Shown piece after piece: positions 12,927 through 23,736 of a DNA stretch of 64,000 bases. This DNA is from Scolanthus callimorphus (lineage: Eukaryota > Cnidaria > Anthozoa > Actiniaria > Edwardsiidae). Within the stretch, counting starts at the first letter, position 1, and the number at the start of each line of letters is the position of its first letter. The translations under genes and the position numbers were made by a program. The notes under the pieces were generated by a model. That model was not told the origin of the DNA, made no database searches, and was given only the letters and a program-made list of their open reading frames with translations. The stretch spans positions 186,001 to 250,000 of the forward strand of contig CM066920.1 of assembly GCA_033964015.1 (NCBI GenBank), given 5' to 3'.

Positions 12927-13370
12927 TCAAAATTGACCTTTCCCATAACTTATTCTCGCTGAGACAATGAGAGGGGCATTTGAGTAATGAAAGGAGTTTA
13001 CTATTTTCATTACTGAAATTCCCTCGTAATTGCGCTACGCGAGAATGTTATCCCGTGTTATTCCCTGCATTCCTTCCTGGTAACGTCTTACGTAATTTAT
13101 CACACTCTCAGGGTGATTTAAGCAGTAGATTTCACAATATCGTGGTCTTTTCAAAAACCAACGTCGGGACGCGGGTGTTGGGAATGAATTTTGCCCACCC
13201 TCCTCCCCTTCGGCGACGTACGTTGTCGTCACATCACGCATGCGCTTGGCGCTTCCGTGTTCTTTTCTTCGCTCCTCTCACTGTCTCGGTCAAAATTGAC
13301 CTTTCCCATAACTTATTCTCGCTGAGACAATGAGAGGGGCATTTGAGTAATGAAAGGAGTTTACTATTGG
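12927..13370. repeat. Right edge of the satellite complex with two nested duplications
   Basis: An 80-base word starting GTCAAAATTGACCTTTCCCA and ending in AAAGGAGTTTACTATT occurs at about 12,927-13,005 and 13,290-13,368. Between the copies lies the second copy of the 180-bp segment seen at 10,249-10,440. Confidence 0.85.
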
Positions 13371-13669
13371 TTTTAGATGTAAATAATATCAAGAGAAGTC
13401 CCTCGTCTAGTGGTTTAGGAAGCGCCAGAAAGGTAAAGTAAAACGTTTTAGATTCTTGCTGTTTTCAATGGAAAGTTGCTTTGCACTGCTCATCATGTTG
13501 GACTTTCTTAAAAAAGACTTGTACAACTCGGTCAATTCGAATTCAAGTGTGTGTGATTTAAAAACTTAGCTTAAACAATCTAAGCTTATCAGTTAAACTT
13601 GGGAAAATCGCTTGAATTAGACCTTAGCTCAAGTAAAACCTTTTCGAACAAAAACATGCACACTGGAGA

Positions 13670-13835
13670 GATTTCCTTCCGCTCGGGTTTGTGAACTTCG
13701 TTTTTTCGGCTCGAACATCTCCGTTTTTAGTATAGATTTCGAAGATTTCATACATTTCCTCCTTCCGGTCGGGTTTGAGAGCTTCGTTTTTTCGGCTCGA
13801 ACTTCTCTGTTTTTAGTATAGATTTCGAAATAAAT
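13670..13835. repeat. Two-copy tandem repeat, unit about 75 bp
   Basis: TTCGTTTTTTCGGCTCGAAC and TTTTTAGTATAGATTTCGAA occur twice in the same order. The rest of 13,371-14,299 holds nothing else that I recognise. Confidence 0.7.
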
Positions 13836-14299
13836 AGGCTGTCAAAGGACTGTTGTTTGTGAACTGAGTGTTTGTTTATTTATAAATGGCGCGCCGGGGC
13901 TTCGTGCAGCGCGCCAAAACCTTTGAATGGGATATATTGTTCACTCTAAACTTTTTGGAAAAACGACTTTTGCCTGAACATTACTGTGTTATTTGTGAGA
14001 GAATCGCGTAGGTTTGGAGGTATTTGTTGCTTTCGGCTGCGAGAAATTGTTCATTTTTGGTTTCTGTGGAAGACTTAAAATGGCGCCTTTGCGAACTCGA
14101 TCTTCTCGCTTACGAAAACGCTTGAATTGGATCTTCCGTCCACTTTGTCCTTTTCAAGTAAAATGTATCCTATAACACAGTTTCCCAAGTTTGCAAGAGA
14201 ATGGCGTGATTTTGAAGTTCCGTGGTGCAGCCGTTTTTCCAGGCTGCTGGGCTAACAGTTGACCTTGACCCCGCCCACATCACGTATTATATATAAGAC

Positions 14300-15350
14300 T
14301 AGCTGATGCCCGTGAAAAATTCACGGAGTGTAAGAGGGAAATTTACTAAAAGTGTTCTCTGTTTAAAAAAACGGGGGAAAAATCACAATGGCCATATGGA
14401 TGTGGGGAGGGGTTCATGATTTCCCCCTTCCATAAACTGCTGGTTTTACATTACTAATAACCTCCCATCAGCATGAGTATACCCCGTCCCACCATGCCGA
14501 AATAAATGAAGTGAGCCCAAAAGGATTTTTTTTTGCACTGGTCTCCCTGCTTGGTTTGACAAAATCACGCGTGTGTCAGTCTCTCAAATCGGTCAAAGAA
14601 CCCGTGAAAATCGAAAGCGCAATTTGACTTCGGAATTGTTTGTATGTTTATCATATCTCTGCAAAGGGGAGAGAAGAAACAGGTCAAGTAAAAATGGTGT
14701 AAGGACTAATAATTTTTTTAGTTTATATTATTTATATTTTTTCGGCTTATCCCTCGCTTAAAAAAATGCTTGAATTAGAACTTAGCCCAAAGTGAATTTT
14801 TTCCAACAAAAACATGCCCACTGGAGGGATTTCCTCTTTCTCTTCGGGATTGTGTCCTTCGTTTTGCGATAGAGCCGTCAGGATTTATACTTAGAGAATA
14901 TTATTCATGACTTTCACGGACTTTGTTTTGTAAATGTGTCATTTCGACTTAGCATGACTTAGCGCGTGCTCCGAGGGAAGCAATGTACTGTGTACGTTTG
15001 TTGAAACTTGAATGAAAAATTTTCTCAGCTCAAATCTTTCAAGTTAGAATTATCCCTGCACATTCCTGTATGTAATCTGTAAGAGAACCATTTAGGTTTG
15101 AATGTCAATGGTGCTTTCGGCTGCGCGAACCGAGTTCTTTTTTAGTTTCTGTGGGAGAATTCAACATGGCGGCGATGGCGGCTTTGTCCCTCGCTTAAGA
15201 AATCGCTTGAATTAGAACTTAGCCCGAGGTGAATCTTTTCCAACAAAAACACGCCTATGGTCCAGATTTCCACCTTCCCTTCGGGTTTGCGAACTTCTTT
15301 TGGCGGCACAGCTTCAGGGCTGAGCGGAGCGAGTGTCGACACGATTTTCC
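14300..15350. repeat. Dispersed repeat, copy 1
   Basis: Large parts match 55,985-56,640 in the same orientation, for example TTTCTCAGCTCAAA, ATTATCCCTGCACAT, GGCGGCTTTGTCCCTC and GAATTAGAACTTAGCC. The family contains short internal duplications and no coding frame. It may be an old, composite non-autonomous element. Confidence 0.7.
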
Positions 15351-16304
15351 TTACGGTATTAATATATAGATTTTTACAGCTGTTTCAGACAACTCGCGAA
15401 CCCACCGTTATTACAGCTTGTTGGAGTTTGTCAGTTGTATTACAAAACCGTTAAGACATGTGAAATTCTATAAGCCGAAACTCTACAAATAATTCTAACC
15501 AAAAGTACGAAAAGCCGTCAAAACTCTTACGAAACTCTAGCGAAATACCGAAAACTCTTCTGAAAACTATTGTGTCACAATTCCAAAACGACTATTAATA
15601 CACATTCTTACTCAGAAACATTTGCGCACAAAAATCTTGTTTGAAAACTCTATGAGTATGAATACTTGAAAGCTTAAAGCCAATTGATCTTTCCGGAAAT
15701 ACTTACAACGGAGAACACAACACAAGACTTTAGACTCTCGTTGGCTCTCTCTGCTTCGCGAATTCTCTGCTTTTGCTCTTTTTCAATCGCTGCTCCCTAA
15801 TATCCTATATCTGCGTTTTTATACCAGATATCACCTAAAGCTGCTAAAGAGCTTTTAATGGAACTTAATTTAACAGCTAAAAAACGCGTTCCGCCCTTGT
15901 CAGATTTCCGGTCAACAAAGGTACTATTTTAACGTACTTAGTATACTTTAGAGGCAACCATTACACAGCAGACAGCGCACACATCGGAAGAAGACAAAAA
16001 CGCCTACTTCTCCCTTGTGCTGATGCAAAAAGATAATTCTAAAGTCCTCTTTCTGAGTTTTGTGAACTTATAAAAAGGAAATCTTGTCGGTAAATTATCA
16101 CATTCTTTCGTAGCGGACCTATTGTTAAGCACAATGGCAACCATTTTGAATGCTTTACTACTATTATGAGGTTTAGAGCTCTTAGCTTTGTGAACATTCA
16201 AGTTTACACAGCCACAGCAGCTCAACATTTGCTAATTCTGAACTATGGATTGCACTGACTGACTTCGGCTGAGCGTCTCCTTAGAGTTTTTGGTGATTTA
16301 TTAA
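15351..16304. other. No feature recognised
   Basis: Non-coding flank 5' of the LINE; no gene, structured RNA or terminal repeat seen. Confidence 0.45.
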
Positions 16305-16880
16305 ATGTCACGACCAGTTTGTTGTGAATGTTTAGAATTTTTATTGTCCGCCAGTGACAACATGAGGTCTCAAACCCACGCTGCGAGTCACGTGATCTGG
16401 TCATCCAATCATAAACGTTACCCAAGACCTGGGTGGCCCTCCGCAAAAACAACAATTAGTGGTCTTACGCACAGAAGAGTTAACATCTTATCGATAAATG
16501 ACACCATCGACGCGATCAACACACAATCAAGACTGACGTGTCAAGAGTTGGGCGACGTCCTCTTTCTAGACAATACACACTTAACAAAACACAAGAACGG
16601 CTCCATTGACGACGAAGCACTATTCGATGACCGACACCTAAGCGATAAGGGCATTCGTAAGCTTGCCGCCAGTCTAAAAAAGCATCTCAGACTGAGTCCA
16701 CGACGACGCAAGACTGCACAAGGACGAAGGATTCCTGCACACAGCCTGGAGCCGACTTCTAGAGGTAGTACTTACAACAATAACACAGCCCGTCAACCAA
16801 TGGACCATAGAAATATTTCAGATGCACTCCGTACTCTAACGGACTGGTTTAGCACATTTAACACAGGTAACATCCACTAA
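16305..16880 (+). CDS. LINE ORF1, C-terminal part of SGNH-hydrolase (esterase) domain
   Basis: The block VNILSINDTIDAINTQS followed by VLFLDN and DDRHLSDKGIRKLAASL is typical of the end of SGNH/GDSL esterases, where the D-x-x-H motif supplies the catalytic Asp and His. The nucleophile-Ser block that should lie upstream is not visible, so ORF1 is truncated at its 5' end. The assumed start is only the first usable codon. In CR1-type LINEs this protein is thought to bind RNA or membranes; its exact role is unsettled. Confidence 0.65.
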   Translation: MSRPVCCECLEFLLSASDNMRSQTHAASHVIWSSNHKRYPRPGWPSAKTTISGLTHRRVNILSINDTIDAINTQSRLTCQELGDVLFLDNTHLTKHKNGSIDDEALFDDRHLSDKGIRKLAASLKKHLRLSPRRRKTAQGRRIPAHSLEPTSRGSTYNNNTARQPMDHRNISDALRTLTDWFSTFNTGNIH

Positions 16881-16897
16881 AAATAAAAAATAAAAAA

Positions 16898-19800
16898 TTG
16901 TATGTCTCTACTGCCGAACTGCAACTTGAACTCGTCACCAGTCCCGCCGCGCAAATGCCCGGTTGTATGCAAAGAAAAGGGCAAAACGCCCTACGCTGTA
17001 GCGTATGGAATATCCACGGATACAAAAGCAGGGAGCTTGGAAATAAGTTGAAGTTGCACGAAGTGAATAAACTATTCGATGCAAATGATATTATAGGTAT
17101 AGTAGAAACACACGCTGGTTTAACCGCGGAATTAGAAATAGAAAATTTTAAACACTTTCAAAACATAGGGAAAAAACGGGTAACAGATATGCAGGGGGTC
17201 TTGCAATATATATAAGGAAAAGTATATCAGACGGGGTTAGCTATATACCTTCAAACAATGACCATATTATAAAATCAGTAAAAACTTTTTTTCACTCGAG
17301 GAAGATATCTTTCTAGGAACAGTGTACCTGAGCCCCCAAAACTCGGAAAACAACGAACAAGATCTGATAGATAATCTGGAACTCGAAATTCTAAATTTCT
17401 CAGCAAAAGGAAAAGTGATTTTGCAAGGCGATTTAAACGCACGTACGGGCGAGTTGCAGGAATTTGTTACGGACGACAGCCAGCAATTTCTAAATTTACC
17501 CGAAGATTATTTGACGGATATCCAAAACTATAGGTATTCAACCGACCGTAAAATTGACAATAGAGGGAAAGCACTAATTGACACGTGCACTGCTCTAGGC
17601 TTAAGACTTTTAAACGGCAGGACAATAGGGGACTGCCCTGGTAAAAAGACATGCTATAAGTACAATGGTAGCAGTACAGTCGACTATATTATAAGTGATG
17701 AATCTTTAATAGGGCGCTTTCGGCACTGTAAAGTGAATGATTTATTGCCTCACTTATCAGACCACTGCTCTATTTCATATCTACTTCGAATACCGATCAT
17801 ATCTAATAAGCGAGATGAAACACACCACCACACCACTTGCGCAAAATCACCCTTCAAACAAATTGTGTGGAGAGAAACCGCAAAAGAGAAGTTAATTTCA
17901 CTTTTAGACTCAGACAAATACGACAAAAACTGCGCGATATAACCATAAGCTGTGAAAGCAACTGTGATATCGATAAACAAGTAAACGATATCACGGACAT
18001 ACTCCAAAATATTAGTCTTGAATCCGGACTTAAATACCGGAAACCAACAAGTGGCAACGACGAACCTAATCGAGACTGGTTTGATCATGAGTGTAAAGCT
18101 CAGAAGGCGGACCTCAAACGACTTGGGAAAGAACTTAGGCGTCACCCCGACGACGCAATCTACCGGGGTACACTTCATAGACAAAAAAAGCAGTTTAAAT
18201 ACCTATGCAGGAGGAAGAAAAATGAGCATCAAGCAAAACTTATAAGCGAGTTAAATTTTAATAATCCAAAAGAAACCTGGCGGAAAATAAATTACACCTT
18301 TAGAGGTAAAAACAAAAGAAAGCCATCCCTACCACTGGAGGCCTTCTTCAAATTTTTTAAGACACAACGTCAATCATTGAAGACATCTACCGACCCTCCC
18401 TCGGGATGTGATTTAGAACAAGAAACCAGCCCCATCCATGAAGAGGGACCACTTGACTACCAAATTGAAGCTACGGAGCTTAGCACAGCAATCAAAAGAA
18501 TTAAAAGAGGGAAATCCCTGGTTTCTATAATATCGTTCATGAATTAATAATGATTTCCCATGCGAAACTAGAGAAACCACTCATATTACTCTTTAATAGA
18601 ATTCTAAAGTTAGGGAAATGGCCCAAGAACTGGGGGCTAGGATTAATAGTCCCAATACATAAGAAAGGCAATACTGACGATGTAGAAAATTATCGAGGGA
18701 TCACACTCTTACCTAGTTTAAGCAAGGTCCTAGCTGCTATCTTAAATAACAGGCTCTATAACTACTTAGAAGAGATGGGTCTACTGCGAAAAGAGCAGGG
18801 TGGGTTTCGTAAAAAGAATAGCACAATCGACAATATTTTTGTGCTCAAAAGCCTTATCGACAAATATGTCAAAAGCAAGCCTAAGAAAAAGAAAAATCTT
18901 CTTTTCAGCTGTTTTATCGACTTTTCGAAGGCTTTTGACACGATCCCTAGAAACAGACTTTTTGAAAAAATAGCAAAAATGGGTATCACTGGTAAATTTC
19001 TATCGGTTTTAAAAACTATGTATGCATGCGACCGAGTCGCTGTTAAGGGGGACGGAGAAATCTCCGAAACGTTTATAAGTGACGTAGGAGTCAAACAAGG
19101 GTGTGTCCTTTCAAGCACACTTTTTAATATATATTTAAACGATCTTTCAGAAACACTCGCCGATATATCTGTGCCACGCGGTGAACGACTCGAAATCAGA
19201 GGCGCCCCAGTCAGCCACTTGCTATATGCTGACGACATAGTCATCCTAGCAAGAAACAATGAAATACTACAAAAATACCTTGACCATCTAAGCACCTTCA
19301 CGGAAAACAACGAAATGAAATTAAACCTAGAAAAAACAAAAGTAGTCATTTTTAACAACACTGGAAGTGCCATGAATAATTATACCCTTAAATATCAAAA
19401 CAAAATTCTAGAAAACGCTAAGGCGTACAAATACCTCGGGCTAACCTTCAGCGCGATAGGTACATTTAATGTAGCTAGGACAGAATTGAAAAAAGTAGCT
19501 CTTAAAGCACTTTTCAGACTTAAAAGAACAATGGGGGATAATTTTATGACCGACATACAACTAACGCTACGCCTCTTTGATACCTTAATCAGACCTATCC
19601 TGTTATATGGGAGCGAAGTATGGGGGGTCGATGTAGTGAAAAAAGAACGAGATCCAATCGAGGCCGTCCATACAAAATTCTGCAAACTAGCCCTTGGAGT
19701 AAGTAAAAAAGCAACGAACAGCGCATGCAGGGCCGAATTAGGAAGATATCCTCTATCAGTCGACGCCAAATGCAGAGCATTCAATCTTTTTACTAAGCTA

Positions 19801-20466
19801 AACGAGCCCAGAAGCGGCTTTATCTCAAACGACACATTCTTTGACTGTCTAGAAACAAACAATAAAACCGATTGGACAACAAAAATGAAAGAAATAGTCT
19901 ATACAATAGGCTGCGGCGAGCTCTGGTTAGCTATAACCGGAACCCGTCATATAAGCATCCAATACGCCAAAACATTTTTTAAGCAAAGGGTTCAAGATAT
20001 CGAGTTTCAGAACTGGTTAAACGAAATGTCAGACGAAAATAAGAAAAATGGACACAAAAACAAACTCCGAACCTATCGCACTTTCAAAGAAATTTATTCC
20101 TTAGAATCATATTTACTAAATGTTCACAACGTCAAGCACAGAACTGCCCTCACGCGCCTAAGGATTAGTGCCCACAAGCTAGAAATAGAGACCGGGCGGT
20201 ATGAAAAACCATACAAAAAGCCCGAAGAGCGCATATGCACTAGATGCAACTTAAATGTAACCGAAGATGAACGGCACTTCTTACTAAAGTGCTCACTATA
20301 TGAGGACCTCAGAACAAAGATGCTTGACGTTGTGAAACAAAAAATAAAGAGAAGCAGAATAAACGAAGACGAACTCTTTCGCCTCCTAATAAACCCGCCC
20401 GCAATAATTCAAAAGGAGGTGAGCGGATTCGTCTTCAACTGCGCAAAAATGCGTGAAAACAAATAA
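16898..20466 (+). CDS. LINE ORF2: APE endonuclease plus reverse transcriptase, four frameshifts
   Basis: The endonuclease shows VWNIHGYKS, IVETHAG (metal-binding Glu), QGDLNARTG, STVDYIISD and LSDHCSISY. The reverse transcriptase shows IVPIHKKG, NYRGITLLPSLSK, QGGFRKKNST, FIDFSKAFDTI (motif A), GVKQGCVLSSTLFNIYLND (B) and LLYADDIVIL (C). The tail has HRTALTRLRISAHKLEIE and a Cys-Cys-His-Cys knuckle (CTRCN...HFLLKCSLY). The frame changes near 17,190, 17,290, 17,940 and 18,505; each fits one lost base, three of them in homopolymers. Length plus four divides by three, giving about 1,190 codons, normal for the family. So the copy is either recently dead or intact with sequencing errors. Confidence 0.88.
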
Positions 20467-20570
20467 TTTTTTTTTTTCCTTCCTCTCTCTACTATACATT
20501 CACCAGCCTTACAACCAATGTACTCTAAGTATAAGGTGGCGGAGAATAAAATGAATCTGAATCTGAATCC

Positions 20571-20755
20571 ATTTAACTTTTGAGGGGGGGGGGCTTTTTT
20601 GTCGGTGCAAGATTTTTTTTTCTACCTCTGTTAAGCGGTGAGAATTTTTTTTCCAATAAAAAAAGAGGGGTTTTAGTCACCATTTTGCTGTGTAGGAAAT
20701 TTTTTTTCAAAAAAGCCCACCCCCCCCCCTCAAAAGTTAAATGGTCGGCCCCTTA
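20571..20755. mobile_element. Foldback MITE abutting the LINE tail
   Basis: Left arm ATTTAACTTTTGAGG plus a G run; right arm a C run plus CCTCAAAAGTTAAAT, continuing to GGTCGGCCCC. The left arm begins exactly where the LINE microsatellite tail ends and lacks the outer GGGGCCGACC, as if the LINE had replaced or split the left terminus. The T-rich interior and the right end resemble the element at 9,423-9,641. Confidence 0.7.
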
Positions 20756-20979
20756 GGGCCTGCTTATTATTATCATATAGGTGGTGTCATTAATAGTTCC
20801 ATAGCATACAGTATAATTATATAGTCATTCTTATTGCATCGCTGTTTCGACGCTGTTTGATCTCAATGTTATAGCGGAGCCCCATAGCTACGTGCAGGAG
20901 AAGAAGGAAACAACAGAAAAGTGTATACGCATCCACCTTGATTTTCATGGACTTCCGGTTGTGTGTGTGGTTTATAGTG

Positions 20980-21470
20980 GAGCTATAGAAAGGCATATAT
21001 CTCGGGAAGGGATGAACCTTAGACAATGGAAACAGGGGCGCAACAGCGTGGTCACATGGTATGACGTCATCGTTGACGTCATCAAACGAGAAATGGTATA
21101 TATCTTGGGACGAGATGATCCTCAGACAACCAAACTTGGGTGAAGTTATCTAAGTGGCAAGGGGGTGCAACGGCGTGGTCTCGTGGTATGACGTCATCAA
21201 ACCAGAAAAGGTATATATCTTGAAAGGGATGAACCCCAGAGAACCAAACTAGGATGAAACTTTCTAAGTGGCAAGGGAGTTGCAACTGGGGGGTTACGGG
21301 GTATGGCGTCATCGAAAACGTCATCAAACGAGCAAAAGGGATAAACCTCAGACAACCAAATTTGGGTGCACGTGCTTAGTCACGTGGTATGACGGTGACA
21401 GACAGGCTATGTACAATGGCAGTCACGTGGTATGACGGTGACAGACAGGCTTTGTACAATGGCAACCTTT
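20980..21470. repeat. Imperfect tandem repeats, units about 120 bp and 45 bp
   Basis: Three or more diverged units carry ATGACGTCATC, GGTATATATCTTG and CTAAGTGGCAAGGG. They are followed by two copies of a 45-base unit (CACGTGGTATGACGGTGACA) at about 21,377-21,465. The short palindromes TGACGTCA and CACGTG recur, but I do not infer regulation. Confidence 0.7.
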
Positions 21471-22341
21471 TTGTCTCATTAACTGACAGAAAAATATGTA
21501 ACCGAGAGCTCCGCTTTTAGCCAGTCCAGTGGCTAAATCTATATATTAGTATTCTCTGATAAAAATAAAAATAATAGTCCGGTCAAATTAGCCCGAAAAA
21601 ACCCCGAACCTGGAAAAAATTGCAACATGAGAAATTTTTGGTACTAATTGTTAATCAAAGCACCGCTAGGGTGAACTCGTGCGTCAATGCAAAAAAGCTT
21701 TGTCAAAAAGAATTAAAAAAGCTATTGTCAAAAAAGCTCTAAAATGAGATACCAAAGAGCCTCAAACTTTATCACGAGCGTTTTTGCACATTTTCAAGAG
21801 TAGCGTCAACACACAGAGAAAATGAAAGATTCTAATGTTCGTCCTAGGTAGTAGCATCCAACAGTTTTGTTCGAAAGTCGCAAGCGAAGTGGAGTGCCTC
21901 GTTAGTGAGCGTTTTATTACAAGTTTTGTTGTTTCACGTAATCCTTGACTAATAGCCCTGGGCACCTCCTCTTTATTTGACGGTATTTTCATTTCTTATA
22001 TACTAAATAGACAAAAAAAATTCTACGATAAGTTTTATTTGAGGGGAATAACCTTAATTCCTTTGCCCACAGAGAAGCTTGCGGAGAATATTCTTTCTAT
22101 AAAAGGCGTTTTTCGAAGTTTAGGAAAAGGGCGTGTTGTCAGTGTATCAGTTTCCCTGGAAACGTGTGATCTCCACTCCCCATTGGATGGTCAGTAATGC
22201 TCGCTAAGAATTGTGGGGTGTAAGAAAGTGACATGTTGCGCGACGTTGCTCCGACGTTCTCTCTTTCTCTCTCATGCTGTTGAGATTAATTACTCTTTCA
22301 TACTGTTGAGATTAGGATTCGAGATCGAAAAGTTTCGAAAA
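21471..22341. promoter_or_regulatory. Flank and possible promoter of the RPA-like gene
   Basis: No other gene is visible. A TATA-like word (CTATAAAAGGCG, about 22,097-22,108) lies some 235 bases before the start codon used for the RPA-like gene and could mark its promoter. The rest is unremarkable. Confidence 0.35.
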
Positions 22342-23446
22342 ATGTCAAGTAACTCAAAGAGCAAAAAGGGAACTAAACATGCCGAGAAGGCTAAGAAGGG
22401 AACGCAGGATTTCATTAATATGACTGACAGCTGGGTGACACAGAGTCAGAGTGAAGAAGCTTCGACACACCGTGCAAACAACAACAGTTCTGAGGACAGC
22501 TCTCAATCCACCGACATGGATCTTAAGCAAAAGCGAAGATGCACTGCGACTACTACAACGACAGAAAAGTCAGAGCCAGGTATCATAGGCTACGTGCAGG
22601 ACCTAACGGGGCCAATAAGAAATCACGCGAACACTTTGGATTATTGGTCACTGAAATTGCAGACGTCGCCAGTCAAGTACCAAGAAACACTTCTCTACTC
22701 GCCTCCGAAAAGAAAAATCCTTCAAAATAGTGAAAGTAGTCATACCCCAATAAAGGTAACAAAGTTCACGCACACGAGTGATGGGAAAAAGCTAATCATT
22801 AACGATATAACTCGTTTATCAGTACCAGAAGCTACTGAATATTCGTTTCAATACTCACAAATCCGAGACGAGGAGTTCAAAACTGTAAAAGACATAACTG
22901 ACAATGGAAACGAATACGACAAAGTTAACATCAAAGGAAAGGTGTTTGGATTAGAGAAAAAAACTCTGCAGAACAAGAATTATTCATTGATGTCGGGTTT
23001 TTAGTTGACGGCGAAAGCTCTATTGAATTAGATGTTTGGGAGCCGGACATGACGTGCATCAAAAACAACAAGGTTTATGCATTTCATGCGTTGACTGTAC
23101 GGATATATAAGAACCAGAAAAAGCTGTCATTTGGACGACAGAGCAAAGTCTGTGAGTTGAATGACTGTAAGGAGCTGACGACGTTGCCAGAAGAAACAGT
23201 AAGTAAACTGTGTATTCAAGATGAAACGTGCATAGTTGATGGGGAAAGTATTTCTTCAGTCGGACAAGCACAAATCTACTATTCTTGCATTCACTGCAAG
23301 AAAAAACTGATACAAGTGGCTGCATCGGAAGTCGTACACTGTGATAACTGTAGTCACACAATGAAGTTAAAAAAGTGCGAGATGAATACCCGTGTATCGT
23401 TTATGATAGAAAATTCAGCAAACGAAGTGAAAAATGTGACAGCCTT
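22342..23446 (+). pseudogene. RPA70-like single-strand DNA-binding protein, 5' part (split by the Polinton)
   Basis: The basic, Ser/Thr-rich N-terminus (MSSNSKSKKGTKHAEKAKKG) is followed by an OB-fold-like region (VNIKGKVFGLEKK, then ESSIELDVWEPD) and a zinc ribbon CIHCK...HCDNC (C-x2-C-x14-C-x2-C), the arrangement of RPA70 DNA-binding domain C. A frameshift lies near 22,975, again worth one base. The reading frame is cut at 23,446 by the Polinton and resumes in frame at 38,825. Both pieces plus one base give 418 codons including the stop. In its present state translation would run 36 codons into the Polinton end and stop at 23,555. RPA-like genes are often carried by Helitrons, so it may belong to the Helentron family nearby rather than to the host. 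Confidence 0.8.
23442..23446. repeat. Target-site duplication GCCTT, left
   Basis: GCCTT immediately precedes the element and recurs directly after its right end. Removing the element and one copy restores the RPA-like reading frame across the junction. Polintons usually make 5-6 bp duplications. Confidence 0.9.
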
Positions 23447-23722
23447 AGTAGTAGCAAAGTGGCGCCACGAGGACAAATTCATTTTTATATCAAAAATGAC
23501 TTTTTCAATTTTATCAAAAATGGTTTGTGCACCAAATCCTGTCAAACCCTTTTAAAAAGTTCCCTTTAAAGATGCGCACACCTTTAAAAAATTTTCCTGT
23601 CAAATCCCTCAAAAAAGTCTCCCTAACACATATCTCTGACAGTTGTGTAACAAGGTGACTGAAATACCCTCTCTTTCGAGAAATTTTAAAAAATGAAAAA
23701 ACGGTTTAAAGAGATAGAATTT
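23447..23722 (+). repeat. Polinton terminal inverted repeat, left
   Basis: It begins AGTAGTAGCAAAGTGGCGCC and matches the right end base for base by eye over 276 positions. Inside are two copies of CCTGTCAAA and several TTTAAA words. Its inner edge contains the promoter-like motif of the first gene, so both ends of the element start their genes from the same repeat sequence. Confidence 0.95.
23705..23712 (+). promoter_or_regulatory. Promoter-like motif TTTAAAGA of the TFIIB-like gene
   Basis: TTTAAAGA within ACGGTTTAAAGAGATAG, 24 bases before the ATG at 23,737. It lies inside the terminal repeat, so the polymerase gene at the other end has the same motif. Confidence 0.55.
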
Positions 23723-23736
23723 CCATATTAATAAAC

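Larger units (their letters stand above)
16305..20570 (+). mobile_element. LINE (non-LTR retrotransposon), 5'-truncated in ORF1, nearly complete ORF2
   Basis: It carries the C-terminal part of an SGNH-esterase ORF1, then APE endonuclease and reverse transcriptase in ORF2, and a short 3' untranslated region ending in a GAATCT-type microsatellite (about 20,552-20,570). Esterase ORF1, APE domain and a microsatellite tail point to the CR1/L2/Rex/RTE-X side of LINE diversity. No target-site duplication could be assigned. Confidence 0.88.
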
